35,240 nt of DNA from Lacticaseibacillus suilingensis (GCF_016861845.1 NZ_BOLV01000022.1:1-35240), one strand, 5' to 3'; numbered from the stretch's first letter, positions 7,967-15,228 are shown. Made by a program: numbers and translations. The notes: generated from the letters alone by a model not told the origin.

Positions 7967-7995
7967 TTCACTTGAATTAGGAGTCGTGTTATAAT
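7967..7995 (+). promoter_or_regulatory. Promoter of the antitoxin RNA (first type I unit)
   Basis: TTCACT (7967-7972), 17-nt spacer, perfect TATAAT (7990-7995). Transcription would start near 8002 and run to the shared hairpin at 8073-8121. It lies 20 bp beyond the end of the IS. Confidence 0.75.
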
Positions 7996-8001
7996 AAAGA
8001 C

Positions 8002-8121
8002 AAGCGAAAAGGCACCCCATAAGGAGCGCCCTTCCACAGCAGAACCGTTTTAAGAACGGTGGCATGTTGTCACAAACTAAAAGCCGCGACGCCCGCCAAA
8101 GTCGAAGCGGCTTTTAGTTTG
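8002..8121 (+). ncRNA. Candidate antisense antitoxin RNA, first type I unit
   Basis: About 120 nt from a consensus-like promoter to a terminator hairpin. It converges on the minus-strand toxin message and shares its terminator, the arrangement known from par/fst-type systems. CCCATAAG occurs both in this RNA (about 8015-8022) and on the plus strand opposite the toxin leader (about 8302-8309), so the two RNAs can pair at that direct repeat as well as through the terminator. There is also a hairpin AACCGTT/AACGGT near 8043-8060. Confidence 0.65.
8073..8121. terminator. Bidirectional terminator shared by toxin mRNA and antitoxin RNA
   Basis: CAAACTAAAAGCCGC (8073-8087) and GCGGCTTTTAGTTTG (8107-8121) form a perfect 15-bp stem with a 19-nt loop. 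It follows the toxin stop codon directly on the minus strand and ends the antitoxin RNA on the plus strand. Confidence 0.8.
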
Positions 8122-8122
8122 C

Positions 8123-8257
8123 TCATTTTTCCCGGCCGAAGCCGAACGCCTTCATCAGTTTTCGCACTGCGTTGACCAATCGCGTGACCGCGAGGACAAG
8201 CAGAGCTACTGCACTGATGAAGGCCGTGATTGCCGCTAGAGCGCCAATCACAAGCAA
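8123..8257 (-). CDS. 44-aa hydrophobic peptide, candidate type I toxin
   Basis: Starts at TTG 8257, 7 nt after GGGGG, and runs LVIGALAAITAFISAVALLV, one membrane helix, then a basic amphipathic tail ending RKLMKAFGFGREK. Size and one-helix layout fit type I toxins that damage the membrane. It is not an obvious Fst/Ldr (PF13955) or Hol_Tox (PF16935) sequence by eye. The leader of about 100 nt from the promoter at 8367, the convergent RNA and the shared terminator support the toxin-antitoxin reading. It may stabilise the element. Expression and toxicity are inferred. Confidence 0.6.
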   Translation of the reverse strand: MLVIGALAAITAFISAVALLVLAVTRLVNAVRKLMKAFGFGREK

Positions 8258-8366
8258 ACCTGTACCCCCTTTCGTTGGAATTCAAGGTTATGAACCTTAC
8301 GCCCATAAGCCTCACCTTCTCTCGAATTCGAAGATACCACCGCTCATTCACTTTTCTGCTGACTTC

Positions 8367-8372
8367 ATTATA
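8367..8372 (-). promoter_or_regulatory. Minus 10 box of the toxin message
   Basis: TATAAT on the minus strand, with transcription expected near 8360 and a leader of about 100 nt before the toxin start. No good minus 35 is seen because the upstream bases form a terminator hairpin (8377-8420) whose T-run abuts the box. Confidence 0.55.
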
Positions 8373-8376
8373 CTAA

Positions 8377-8420
8377 AAAAGCCGTAAAATGCCTAGAGCC
8401 ACGGGCATTCGACGGCTTTT
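8377..8420. terminator. Strong bidirectional terminator
   Basis: AAAAGCCGT (8377-8385) pairs with ACGGCTTTT (8412-8420), and inside it AATGCC (8388-8393) pairs with GGCATT (8404-8409). T-runs flank it in both directions. On the minus strand it ends the candidate structured RNA of 8377-8667 and insulates the toxin promoter. Confidence 0.75.
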
Positions 8421-8667
8421 CGTTTTGAATTTAGGCCGCTAAAATAGCCGCCGCGAGCCACGGGGTGAAGCCATCAGCCGTTCCGGCTGTGCAAGTGCGG
8501 GCGCCACGCCCGCCCACACTTGCAGGGCTGTGTTTGATCTCGAAGCAATCCCCGCAAGACCTGACAGTCAGTGCGCGGCACGGCAAAAATCAGCCGCACT
8601 CGCTATTTCGAAGCTAGGTCACCCCGTGGATCGCGGCGGCCTGGCACTGAAGTGCAATGAGAACCGT
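8377..8667 (-). ncRNA. Candidate structured non-coding RNA of about 290 nt
   Basis: No credible gene fits 8420-8850. A 22-bp inverted repeat with one mismatch (8447-8468 with 8619-8640, core CCACGGGGTGA with TCACCCCGTGG) closes a domain of 150 nt. Inside are hairpins CAGCCG/CGGCTG (8475-8489), GCAAGTG.GGGCG/CGCCC.CACTTGC (8491-8523), CTGAC/GTCAG (8561-8571) and AGTGC..GGC/GCCGCACT (8570-8600). Some of these are alternatives to each other. Read on the minus strand it has a plausible promoter (8674-8702) and ends at the terminator of 8377-8420. I do not recognise the class. It could also be a replication or transfer structure acting as DNA. Confidence 0.5.
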
Positions 8668-8673
8668 AGAAGC

Positions 8674-8702
8674 ACAATAGGTATTCGCTACCGGCGGGGC
8701 AA
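8674..8702 (-). promoter_or_regulatory. Candidate promoter of the structured RNA
   Basis: On the minus strand TTGCCC (8697-8702), 17-nt spacer, TATTGT (8674-8679): four of six matches in each box. It is followed after about 30 nt by the left arm of the 22-bp closing stem. Confidence 0.4.
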
Positions 8703-8800
8703 CTTTTCCATTGGCTAGCTATTCCGGCGTGTTGTCAGACGTGATTCTGAGGCACGTTCCCACAAGAGAGTGAATAGGCACCTGCTTGAGGGCCTAAAAA

Positions 8801-8843
8801 AAGGCAAAAAAATAGTCCCGCCACCTCAAGAGGCGACGGGACT
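8801..8843 (-). terminator. Terminator of the nuclease/relaxase operon
   Basis: On the minus strand AGTCCCG (8837-8843) pairs with CGGGACT (8814-8820), extended inside by GCCTC/GAGG with a mismatch, and is followed by a run of seven T. It lies 50 nt after the nuclease stop. Confidence 0.85.
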
Positions 8844-8891
8844 AATGCAAAGACCACGTATAAACATTCAGTAGGGAAAATGCGAGCACTC

Positions 8892-9758
8892 TTACTTCAA
8901 ACTGAATTGACCCGTTTTGAAATTGAGCTTCACGCCTTCTTGCCGATTGAAGACCCAAACGTTTAAGTGTAAAGCGTTCGGGTTCTTGAGAGATTGAACA
9001 ATGACATGCACGCCACGGGGCACAAGCTCAGGCCCACTATATATAGGGATTGCCTGGTAGGCAACGGCTTCATCTTGATGGGCTTGGAGATAGTTGCGCG
9101 TTAGCGTTTCGGGATACGCCATGCCACCGGGATTGTTCATATCGTTGGTGCCGACATTTTGTGCACGTGTACCAAGAATAACGTTGTGAGTCTGCATATC
9201 GCCGTTTAGTGACCAGGCGACTAGGTGCGACTTGTTGTAGAGATAGCCTCGGTAGCCTGCAAGCTGCACAATGCAATTATTGTTACGACCGCCCCGCCAG
9301 GCCTTTTCTCCCGTGTCAGGGTTGAGCGCAAATTTAGCATGGAGATACTCGCCCGAGACTCTCGTTTCTGATGGAAATGCGGGCCGTTTTACTACACTGC
9401 TGCTATGAAACATCATCGACGGATAAGTGACAACCGCCGACACACCTTGAGTGCGCCCCGCACTATCTAGGGCGCTGTAATCTGTCGATGCGGAAACAAA
9501 GCTCGGATCTTTTAGATTACGACTCACCGTGCGGGCGAAGCCTCCCTCAAATACGGGTTTATTGTTATCTACTGTCATGTAGTTCTGCGGATATTTTCCA
9601 ATGCTGAATGGGGTATTGATCAGTGCGGTGTCCGCTTTGGAGTTCTCAGTAGTTGCGTCCGGAAGAAAGCTAGCTAGCTGTTCTACTGCCATACAACCGG
9701 TTAGTGTGACCATTGCCGCTACGAGGACGACTACGTGTCCGAGATGTTTGATATTCAC
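8892..9758 (-). CDS. Lipoprotein DNA/RNA non-specific endonuclease (EndA/NucA type)
   Basis: 288 residues. A signal peptide ends in the lipobox LTGC at residues 19-22, so the mature enzyme should be lipid-anchored outside the membrane. The beta-beta-alpha-metal nuclease core is NKSHLVAWSLNG (catalytic His), followed by NVILGTRAQNVG with the metal-binding Asn, and NDMNNPGG. The usual DRGH is replaced by NKSH, as seen in other Gram-positive members. GTG start, 7 nt after GAGGGGGG. It follows the TOPRIM gene by 13 nt and closes the relaxase operon. It may degrade incoming or extracellular DNA, or act in the cell envelope during mating; neither role is shown by sequence. Confidence 0.85.
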   Translation of the reverse strand: MNIKHLGHVVVLVAAMVTLTGCMAVEQLASFLPDATTENSKADTALINTPFSIGKYPQNYMTVDNNKPVFEGGFARTVSRNLKDPSFVSASTDYSALDSAGRTQGVSAVVTYPSMMFHSSSVVKRPAFPSETRVSGEYLHAKFALNPDTGEKAWRGGRNNNCIVQLAGYRGYLYNKSHLVAWSLNGDMQTHNVILGTRAQNVGTNDMNNPGGMAYPETLTRNYLQAHQDEAVAYQAIPIYSGPELVPRGVHVIVQSLKNPNALHLNVWVFNRQEGVKLNFKTGQFSLK

Positions 9759-9771
9759 ATGGACGCCCCCC

Positions 9772-11454
9772 TCAGCTCCTAGCCAGTGCCGCCGCCTGCA
9801 AAGCCTGACGCGCCGGACTCGATTTCTGCTTCTGTGATACGGTGTGCTCTACACCTTCGACGTGTTGGTATTTCTGCTCATCTTCTTTATCAACCGCGCT
9901 ATACCCATAGGTCTTAATCAGATAAGCCATTTCTTGCGGCGAATCCGCTTCAAAGAGTCCTTTATTAAGCTGGTTTGCCTGCACTGCTTTTAGGCGGTCA
10001 CGCCCATCCTGGTCACGCTCTTGGATTACTTTCAGTCCTTCTTCCTGCGCCTTATTAGCGTAGATACGATCAATCAAACGGGCTGGGAACCCACTTTCGT
10101 TTTGCACCTGCTTCAGTCTGTCGTTCCAGTCCTTGATCTGATACTGTACGGGCTTAACCCCGCCATTTTCGTACTGAGCGGTGTAAGCTTGTAGCTTACC
10201 AATGAGCGCTTGCTGCATTGTTGGATCAAGTGACGGATCAAGGCGCGTAATCAGTGCTTGATAGTTAAGGCCGTTTTGGTCAGTTAGTTCCCCCATCAGT
10301 CCGGCAAGTTGACCGGCGCGTATTTCATATTGACTGCCTGGCGCGCTGCCGTCGCTGTGAGTGAAGCCACCCTTCAGCCCAAACCAGTTATTGACTTTCT
10401 TATCGTCATGAAAGTTAGTTTCTACCTTATCTAACGCTGCCAACGGTTCCCATGGCACATTAGCCGCGGCCGCTTGTTGTTGCAAGGTTCTCAAGCGTTC
10501 AGTAGGGACAGCGAGGTCGTCAACCATGAAGTGACCGTATGGTATTGTTTCACCTGTTTCCGCGTTCTCAAAGCTGTGCTTATTGACCATCTCGTCAAAG
10601 AAACGGTGCCCCGCCGGGTCATTGTCAACACCAAACCCAACGCGTTCAGGTGCGTTGCCGGTGCGGGTGTGATAGTAGACCATAGCCTTAATCACTGACT
10701 GAGGCTTGAGACCATCCATCGCAAAGAACATGGTGTCTCTAGTTTGTGGATGCAAGCTCAGATAAGACAACGCATCGATTGGCGACTCAAAGACGTATAG
10801 CTGCTTTGGATGGCCGATCGAAAAATTAAACCCATAGTCCTGTTCTGAATTTTTGGCAATCTGTTTGAACGTACCGCGCGGCCCGTTGTGCTGCTTGTCG
10901 ATGGTTGTACCTTGGATAGACGCGCCAACGCGCTCACCATCACTTGCCCAAACAAAAATGGTATTGCCCTTGTTATCCTGTTGAATGAACCCGCGTTGAT
11001 GCAACTGATCAATGATTGCCGGGTTCAAGCCCCGCGCCAATGTCAGATAATCGCGTGCACGACTGAAGTCTTTAGAGTTCTGAATGTCATACTCAAATGG
11101 CTGTCGTTCTTCCATTGCCACCTTGGCTGTTGATAGGCTACTATCATTTAACGCAATTACCGCCTTGCGGAAGTCATCCACGCCCACGACCTTCATCATG
11201 AAGTCGATAGTTGACCCGCCGACTTGGCGGCTATTCCACGTGAACTGGTTTTTACGGGCGTTCACCTTTAGTGAGTCGTGTTGATCCCATGACCAGTAAT
11301 CGCCGCCATCGTGCACTAGGTTAATGCCATTCTTCGCTGCCACGTCAAAGATTGAAATCTCTTTAGCGTGGCTGATCATCTCGGTAGTGAGCGTTTGAGT
11401 CTTTTCCTTAGCTACACGCGGTACTTCTGGGGCTACGTTATCCTCTGTTGCCAT
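9772..11454 (-). CDS. DUF3991/TOPRIM-domain protein, primase-like, of the mobilisation operon
   Basis: 560 residues. The N-terminal part (about 30-110) has the DUF3991-type SIFDVAAKNGINLVHDGGDYW and the NSRQVGGSTIDFMM motif resembling a primase-like fold. A TOPRIM domain follows, with FESPIDALSYLS near residue 221 (acidic residue) and GVDNDPAGHRFFDE near 275 (the DxD-like motif). The C-terminal third is rich in Gln and charged residues. Such proteins are common next to relaxase genes of Gram-positive elements. They probably act on the transferred strand, for example in priming complementary synthesis. RBS GAGGG precedes the ATG. A terminator separates it from the relaxase gene upstream. Confidence 0.8.
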   Translation of the reverse strand: MATEDNVAPEVPRVAKEKTQTLTTEMISHAKEISIFDVAAKNGINLVHDGGDYWSWDQHDSLKVNARKNQFTWNSRQVGGSTIDFMMKVVGVDDFRKAVIALNDSSLSTAKVAMEERQPFEYDIQNSKDFSRARDYLTLARGLNPAIIDQLHQRGFIQQDNKGNTIFVWASDGERVGASIQGTTIDKQHNGPRGTFKQIAKNSEQDYGFNFSIGHPKQLYVFESPIDALSYLSLHPQTRDTMFFAMDGLKPQSVIKAMVYYHTRTGNAPERVGFGVDNDPAGHRFFDEMVNKHSFENAETGETIPYGHFMVDDLAVPTERLRTLQQQAAAANVPWEPLAALDKVETNFHDDKKVNNWFGLKGGFTHSDGSAPGSQYEIRAGQLAGLMGELTDQNGLNYQALITRLDPSLDPTMQQALIGKLQAYTAQYENGGVKPVQYQIKDWNDRLKQVQNESGFPARLIDRIYANKAQEEGLKVIQERDQDGRDRLKAVQANQLNKGLFEADSPQEMAYLIKTYGYSAVDKEDEQKYQHVEGVEHTVSQKQKSSPARQALQAAALARS

Positions 11455-11477
11455 GTAAATCCCTCCTTTGAGTCGTA

Positions 11478-11507
11478 CAAAAAAGCCGCAGCGTGTTAGC
11501 TGCGGCT
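11478..11507 (-). terminator. Intra-operon terminator after the relaxase gene
   Basis: On the minus strand AGCCGCAG pairs with CTGCGGCT (11500-11507 with 11484-11491), followed by a run of T. It overlaps the relaxase stop codon and may reduce expression of the TOPRIM and nuclease genes relative to the relaxase. Confidence 0.8.
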
Positions 11508-12762
11508 ATCGCCACTGATCATAACCAGGGGCTTGCTGACGCTCGTGGTCAGCTTCTTTTTCATCTTGCACGCGTTCATAGTCACGCTGTGCTCTCACGC
11601 GCGCTTTTACGTCACCAGATAGTGCGCGCCGAATTGAAGATAGCGCACCCATGATGCCGTGAGTCGGCCGTTTCCCTTGCGCCTTGTGGTAGGAGAACCC
11701 GTTCGGATGTTCCTTCCTATAAACTGCGTCATCTACTTTCCTCATCTCACCTAAGATTGAGTTTCCCATCCTGGCGTACAGCTCGTTGTACTTGTTGTGC
11801 TCATAATCTTTAGCACGGCCTGCTTCTTTACCTTGCTGCCCAGTACCGTACAGTTCTTCGCGAAAATCGGTTTCAGCTTTTAGTGCTTGGTCGAATTCGT
11901 GCAATTCATCGCCGTGATAACGCTGCATGAATTTGGAGCTAAAGACGTCGAGCAACGGTCGGACTTCTTGGAGTGCGTTCATGTTGTACTTCCACTTCCG
12001 CTTGTCATCAGGTAGCGCCCTGTATATCTGCTGGTACAGCCGCAGCAAGTCAAAGTCTGGGAGCTTACCCCAGTCATAGTCATGTTGCGGTAACTCATTT
12101 CTGATCAGACTGGAAAGATGAGCCAGTGACTGATCGCGGTTGGCTAGCTCGTTTGCGATGGAGGATTTGAATGTTGAAATCGACGCACGCTTAAACATGC
12201 CATTCGCGGCTTGCTTTGCTTGACCATCGCCATCGTGAATCAGGATTTTTTGGCGTGTTGGTTCTGGTTCAACGAACGCAATATGCACATGAATGTTATC
12301 GGTGTTTAGGTGTATTGAGGCAGACCAGATGGCTGTATTCGATAGTCCCTCATTGATTAAAAGTCCGCTCACACCATGACGAATTGAATCCTGTAATTTG
12401 TCCTGATCTAGCTGCTTTGTTTTCAGATCATAAAGACTGTGATCCGCAAGAAACCGGTCGTCGAAACTCACTACGGTTTGCCACATTAAAGAGCCATTTT
12501 TTTGGGCAAGAGCAAACTGCCGCTTCAGCTCAATCCGCTCTTCCTGCGACAAAGCGTCCTTCCCTGCCGTGAACAAGCCCTTGCTCTTTTCTGGGTTGCT
12601 CATGTAGTTGTTGTAGCCGTCGAAACGATTAACGTTCCAGTCCTTGAAGTGATCACTGCGCATTGCATCCGGTCGATCCATATAGTTTACGTAGCCGCTG
12701 AATTTCTTGTTCTCCGCTGGCACAAACTTCATTACCGTGACGATACCGGGTGTCTTACTCAT
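11506..12762 (-). CDS. mobL: MobL-family relaxase
   Basis: 418 residues from ATG at 12762. Nicks oriT and stays covalently bound to the transferred strand. The N-terminal FSGYVNYMDRPDA offers candidate catalytic tyrosines, and the HUH-type metal motif HLNTDNIHVHIAF lies near residue 150. The C-terminal half is charged and helical, with no helicase domain. The start overlaps the end of the upstream gene by 8 nt (codons ATG AGT read across GAT GAG TAA), and AGGGTG lies 6 nt before it; GTG at 12771 is less likely. Downstream is a terminator, then TOPRIM and nuclease genes. The probable oriT is about 0.8 kb upstream. Confidence 0.9.
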   Translation of the reverse strand: MSKTPGIVTVMKFVPAENKKFSGYVNYMDRPDAMRSDHFKDWNVNRFDGYNNYMSNPEKSKGLFTAGKDALSQEERIELKRQFALAQKNGSLMWQTVVSFDDRFLADHSLYDLKTKQLDQDKLQDSIRHGVSGLLINEGLSNTAIWSASIHLNTDNIHVHIAFVEPEPTRQKILIHDGDGQAKQAANGMFKRASISTFKSSIANELANRDQSLAHLSSLIRNELPQHDYDWGKLPDFDLLRLYQQIYRALPDDKRKWKYNMNALQEVRPLLDVFSSKFMQRYHGDELHEFDQALKAETDFREELYGTGQQGKEAGRAKDYEHNKYNELYARMGNSILGEMRKVDDAVYRKEHPNGFSYHKAQGKRPTHGIMGALSSIRRALSGDVKARVRAQRDYERVQDEKEADHERQQAPGYDQWR

Positions 12763-13198
12763 CGTCATCACCCTGTGTCGATCTCGTCAGCTTATCTTTT
12801 CGTGCAACTTGGTAAGCATGGATTTGATCTGCGACTTGCTTCTGTGTCTCGCGCAGAGACTCTGCGACAATATCGGTCACTGGGATTGAGTCTTCCATGC
12901 CGCTAATAATCAGATAAGAGTTGAGCAAGTTAGTAAGAACACGCACGTTTTTATCAACGTAACCAGTCCGAATGCGGATCGGATCGAGCTGCGGTTTGAT
13001 CTCTTTGGCGATGGCCTTTGCAAGGCTTTCGCGATCGGATAACTGCTTTTGTAGTGATTGGTATTCGACGAACAAATGTTGCAGACCTTCGCCAAAAGTA
13101 GCAGCGTCATTTTCAACCATATATCTTCGAAGCCACTCCCAGGACATTCCGTTTTCTGCTGTATCTTCAAGCATGATGTGTTTGCGTACTTTTGTCAT
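12755..13198 (-). CDS. Relaxase accessory protein of unknown fold
   Basis: 147 residues, mostly predicted helical, no signal peptide or membrane helix. The middle (SLQKQLSDRESLAKAIAKEI) looks like a short coiled coil. The C-terminus is acidic (GDDDE). It lies between a ribbon-helix-helix gene (8 nt upstream) and mobL (8 nt overlap), the position of MobC-like relaxosome proteins. I do not recognise a family. A role in loading the relaxase at oriT is inferred from context. Confidence 0.75.
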   Translation of the reverse strand: MTKVRKHIMLEDTAENGMSWEWLRRYMVENDAATFGEGLQHLFVEYQSLQKQLSDRESLAKAIAKEIKPQLDPIRIRTGYVDKNVRVLTNLLNSYLIISGMEDSIPVTDIVAESLRETQKQVADQIHAYQVARKDKLTRSTQGDDDE

Positions 13199-13206
13199 AA
13201 CTTCAC

Positions 13207-13449
13207 CTACTTCGATCCAAGAACAGCGACAAAACTGTTAATTGCCGTTGTCGCTTTTGACATAATGTTCTCGGCCTTGCGCAAGGTCTCGATCATATTT
13301 TCTTTGTCATCGTCAACAAAGTATTTAGATGCCGATGAGTGAATTAGCTGGCGTAGAAATTGTTCTCGCGAAACGCCTTTTTTTACAGCAGCAGAATCGA
13401 TTAACGCTAAATCCGCACTGCTAATATTCCGTATAATTGTCGTTGCCAT
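13207..13449 (-). CDS. Ribbon-helix-helix DNA-binding protein of the relaxosome
   Basis: 80 residues from ATG at 13449, supported by GAGAGGAGG 7 nt upstream; an in-frame start at 13515 adds an unlikely Arg/Gly-rich extension. TTIIRNISSADLALIDSAAVKKGVSREQFLRQLI is a ribbon-helix-helix: beta strand, then two helices. Such proteins bind repeats at oriT and often repress their own operon. The gene lies right next to the CCCACG repeat array (13636-13750), its most obvious candidate target. Confidence 0.8.
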   Translation of the reverse strand: MATTIIRNISSADLALIDSAAVKKGVSREQFLRQLIHSSASKYFVDDDKENMIETLRKAENIMSKATTAINSFVAVLGSK

Positions 13450-13489
13450 AGTCCGGCCTCCTCTCAAGTAACCTGTCACGTTTTTTCTA

Positions 13490-13545
13490 CTGCCGCTTGC
13501 GGCGGGGTGGTTCAAAGGGTTGGCTGGGGCGAAAAGCCACAGCCA
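13490..13545. other. Small hairpins ahead of the relaxosome operon
   Basis: TGGCTG.GGC with GCC.CAGCCA (13521-13545) and GCCGC/GCGGC around 13490-13505. They lie in the leader between the oriT-like region and the ribbon-helix-helix gene. No clear promoter is seen. Confidence 0.45.
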
Positions 13546-13566
13546 TTTGAAAGAGCATAATAGAAA

Positions 13567-13623
13567 TCTGCTATCACTTTGTGATAGAACCCGCAGTGCG
13601 GGTTGATTTATAGCGATAGCAGA
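13567..13623. other. Branched palindrome, part of probable oriT
   Basis: TCTGCTATC (13567-13575) and GATAGCAGA (13615-13623) pair perfectly over 9 bp. Inside, AACCCGC (13588-13594) and GCGGGTT (13598-13604) form a tight hairpin with an AGT loop. CTATCAC/GTGATAG (13571-13587) is an alternative 7-bp hairpin that competes with the outer stem. Its position between the relaxosome operon and the transfer operon is that of an oriT. The nic site is not identified. Confidence 0.6.
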
Positions 13624-13635
13624 ATTAGGCCCTAA

Positions 13636-13750
13636 AACCCACGTTCAAGGGCTTTACGCCCACGGGCCGCACGGCTCTAAACCCACGATATGAGCAATTT
13701 AGCCCACTCGTTTTCTGCAACGCCCACGATATGCCACGAAAAACCCACGG
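13636..13750. repeat. Six CCCACG-type repeats at about 21-bp period (oriT iterons)
   Basis: CCCACG or CCCACT begins at 13638, 13659, 13682, 13703, 13723 and 13744, with steps of 21, 23, 21, 20 and 21 bp, so all lie on nearly the same helix face. Copies 3 and 5 extend to CCCACGATATG. The array ends 12 bp before the stop of the last transfer gene. It is probably the binding array for the neighbouring ribbon-helix-helix protein within oriT. Iterons of a replication origin are an alternative, but no Rep gene is in the window. Confidence 0.65.
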
Positions 13751-13762
13751 CATATTTTCAGG

Positions 13763-14578
13763 CTATTGTAGTTGTTTTTGGTATTTCTGCTGCGCAAGAG
13801 TGGCTGTTTTGATTGATGCTTTGGCATTTTTGCGTGCCGTTTGTTGTGTCTTCAAAGAGCTTTTTGTGTCCGCAATTTTCTGTTTTGTTGCCGTCTTTTG
13901 TGATCCAGTTTGTACGTTAAGTGACCCTTTCTGCTTCTTCAAAGTGGCCTTCAAAGTGACAATATTCTTGTCTGCCGTCTTTACTTTTTGACGATAGGCC
14001 GTGATACGTTTGCCATAGAAATGAACCATGTATTTGAAGTATTCACGTTCAAGTTGATGGTCACTTGGCGTCACGTTTCCGGGAGAGCTTGTTGCCTTAG
14101 TGATACTAATTGGCTGTGATGATGACATTGAGATGCCGCCATTGAGTTGCTTCTTAGTGCCAATGTTGACGAACAAAGCAGCCTGCTTTTCGGGCACATG
14201 TTTAACAATCAAAGTGTAGAAGTCTTCACTCACCTGTACGAACTTTGAAGGTAATGCCTGACCATTGCCTGAGCTTCTGGTTCGCACGTTAGCCTTGATA
14301 GGTTCCAACGGGTTGATCTGGTTATCCTTAACGTAGAAATTCAACTGATAGGTGGTCTTGTTTGCATATTTTGATGCACCCGCAAAAGTAAATTGGTTGT
14401 CCCCTTGCATGAAAGACTGATCTATTTTCACGCCATCTACTGTGCTGTTTTTTGGAAATAAAAAGGCCACTGCGAATGCAGCGGCGACAACGGTAATGAT
14501 CCCAACCAGGAGGTAAATGAACTTTTTTTCTGCCCGGTTTTTGGATCGCATTGTGATTGATGAACTAAAGGCACTCAA
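13763..14578 (-). CDS. Membrane-anchored protein with lysine-rich helical tail, end of transfer operon
   Basis: 271 residues from TTG 14578 (GGGAGG 6-7 nt upstream; ATG nine codons later is an alternative). One membrane helix at about residues 22-42 follows a basic N-terminus, so the rest is probably outside the cell. Residues 50-160 look beta-rich. The last 90 residues are strongly helical and rich in Lys, Gln, Thr and Ala with heptad character. Family not recognised. As the last gene of the T4SS operon it may be part of the wall-spanning channel. Confidence 0.7.
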   Translation of the reverse strand: MSAFSSSITMRSKNRAEKKFIYLLVGIITVVAAAFAVAFLFPKNSTVDGVKIDQSFMQGDNQFTFAGASKYANKTTYQLNFYVKDNQINPLEPIKANVRTRSSGNGQALPSKFVQVSEDFYTLIVKHVPEKQAALFVNIGTKKQLNGGISMSSSQPISITKATSSPGNVTPSDHQLEREYFKYMVHFYGKRITAYRQKVKTADKNIVTLKATLKKQKGSLNVQTGSQKTATKQKIADTKSSLKTQQTARKNAKASIKTATLAQQKYQKQLQ

Positions 14579-14593
14579 AACATTGCCTCCCTT

Positions 14594-15214
14594 CTATTGT
14601 TGGTTCAGAGGTACGCCAGGTTCCATTTGTGCGTACACGTATTCACTCCATTCGGTGATCTGATTATCCTTGAAGTTAAGTCGGTAGATGATGTCTTGCT
14701 TCTGTGGGTTAGTGTTGCCAGCGCCACTGATATCAAAGACAACCCGCACGGTTACTTGTCGATTTGCGCCATTAGCGGGCTGTATTTGAACATCCTTTGT
14801 GTACCAGGTTGTGCTCCATTTGTAGTTGTCTGCGGCCATGCCACCTGTTGGAACGACAACGAGATCATCCGCAATCTTCTTTGTCGCAATCGCCTCAATA
14901 TCATCGTGTTTCTTCTGCGCATTGTCATAGTATTGAGTGTTTAAGGTGACAAACTCTTTGGCACGTTTTGAGAGCTTGGCGTCATTTTCTTTTAGCGCCG
15001 AGAACTCTTTTGCGTCGGCTTGATTGGCTAGGTTAGTAGCTGTGTCTGCACCGGAGTTGCTGCTGTTTGCTGTTCCTTTTGTTTTTTTCTTAACCACTAC
15101 GCTAGTTTGTGGGACCGGTTTTGACTGACTGGTTTGATACCAGCCAACACCCGCCGCCCCCGTAGCGAGAACGGCCCAGGCTGTAATGCCTGCCACTACT
15201 TTCTTACTTACCAT
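14594..15214 (-). CDS. Membrane-anchored conjugation protein, possibly VirB8/TcpC-like
   Basis: 206 residues from ATG at 15214 with GGAGG 8 nt upstream. One N-terminal membrane helix (VVAGITAWAVLATGAAGVGWY) is followed by a Ser/Asn/Ala-rich linker, a helical stretch, and a C-terminal half beginning near VVVPTGG with alternating strands (QVTVRVVFDISG, DIIYRLNFKDNQITEW). That pattern resembles the NTF2-like fold of VirB8/TcpC proteins, but the match is only by shape. It follows the hydrolase gene by 14 nt. Confidence 0.7.
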   Translation of the reverse strand: MVSKKVVAGITAWAVLATGAAGVGWYQTSQSKPVPQTSVVVKKKTKGTANSSNSGADTATNLANQADAKEFSALKENDAKLSKRAKEFVTLNTQYYDNAQKKHDDIEAIATKKIADDLVVVPTGGMAADNYKWSTTWYTKDVQIQPANGANRQVTVRVVFDISGAGNTNPQKQDIIYRLNFKDNQITEWSEYVYAQMEPGVPLNQQ

Positions 15215-15228
15215 ATTTACATCCTCCG

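Noticed and set aside
7927-7995. Hybrid promoter from the outward TTGACA at the IS right end
   Set aside because: The bases 17 nt downstream (GAGGTT) are not a minus 10 box, and TTCACT-17-TATAAT explains the antitoxin RNA better.
8070-8351. 93-aa minus-strand frame across the first type I unit
   Set aside because: It runs through the terminator hairpin and out of frame with the 44-aa peptide, which has the ribosome site and membrane-helix pattern.
8491-8523. Second oriT nic region, because AAGTGCGGGCG resembles the AAGTGCGCCCT nic motif of MobQ plasmids
   Set aside because: The match breaks inside the conserved part, the relaxase here is MobL not MobQ, and the hairpin fits within the larger RNA-like fold.
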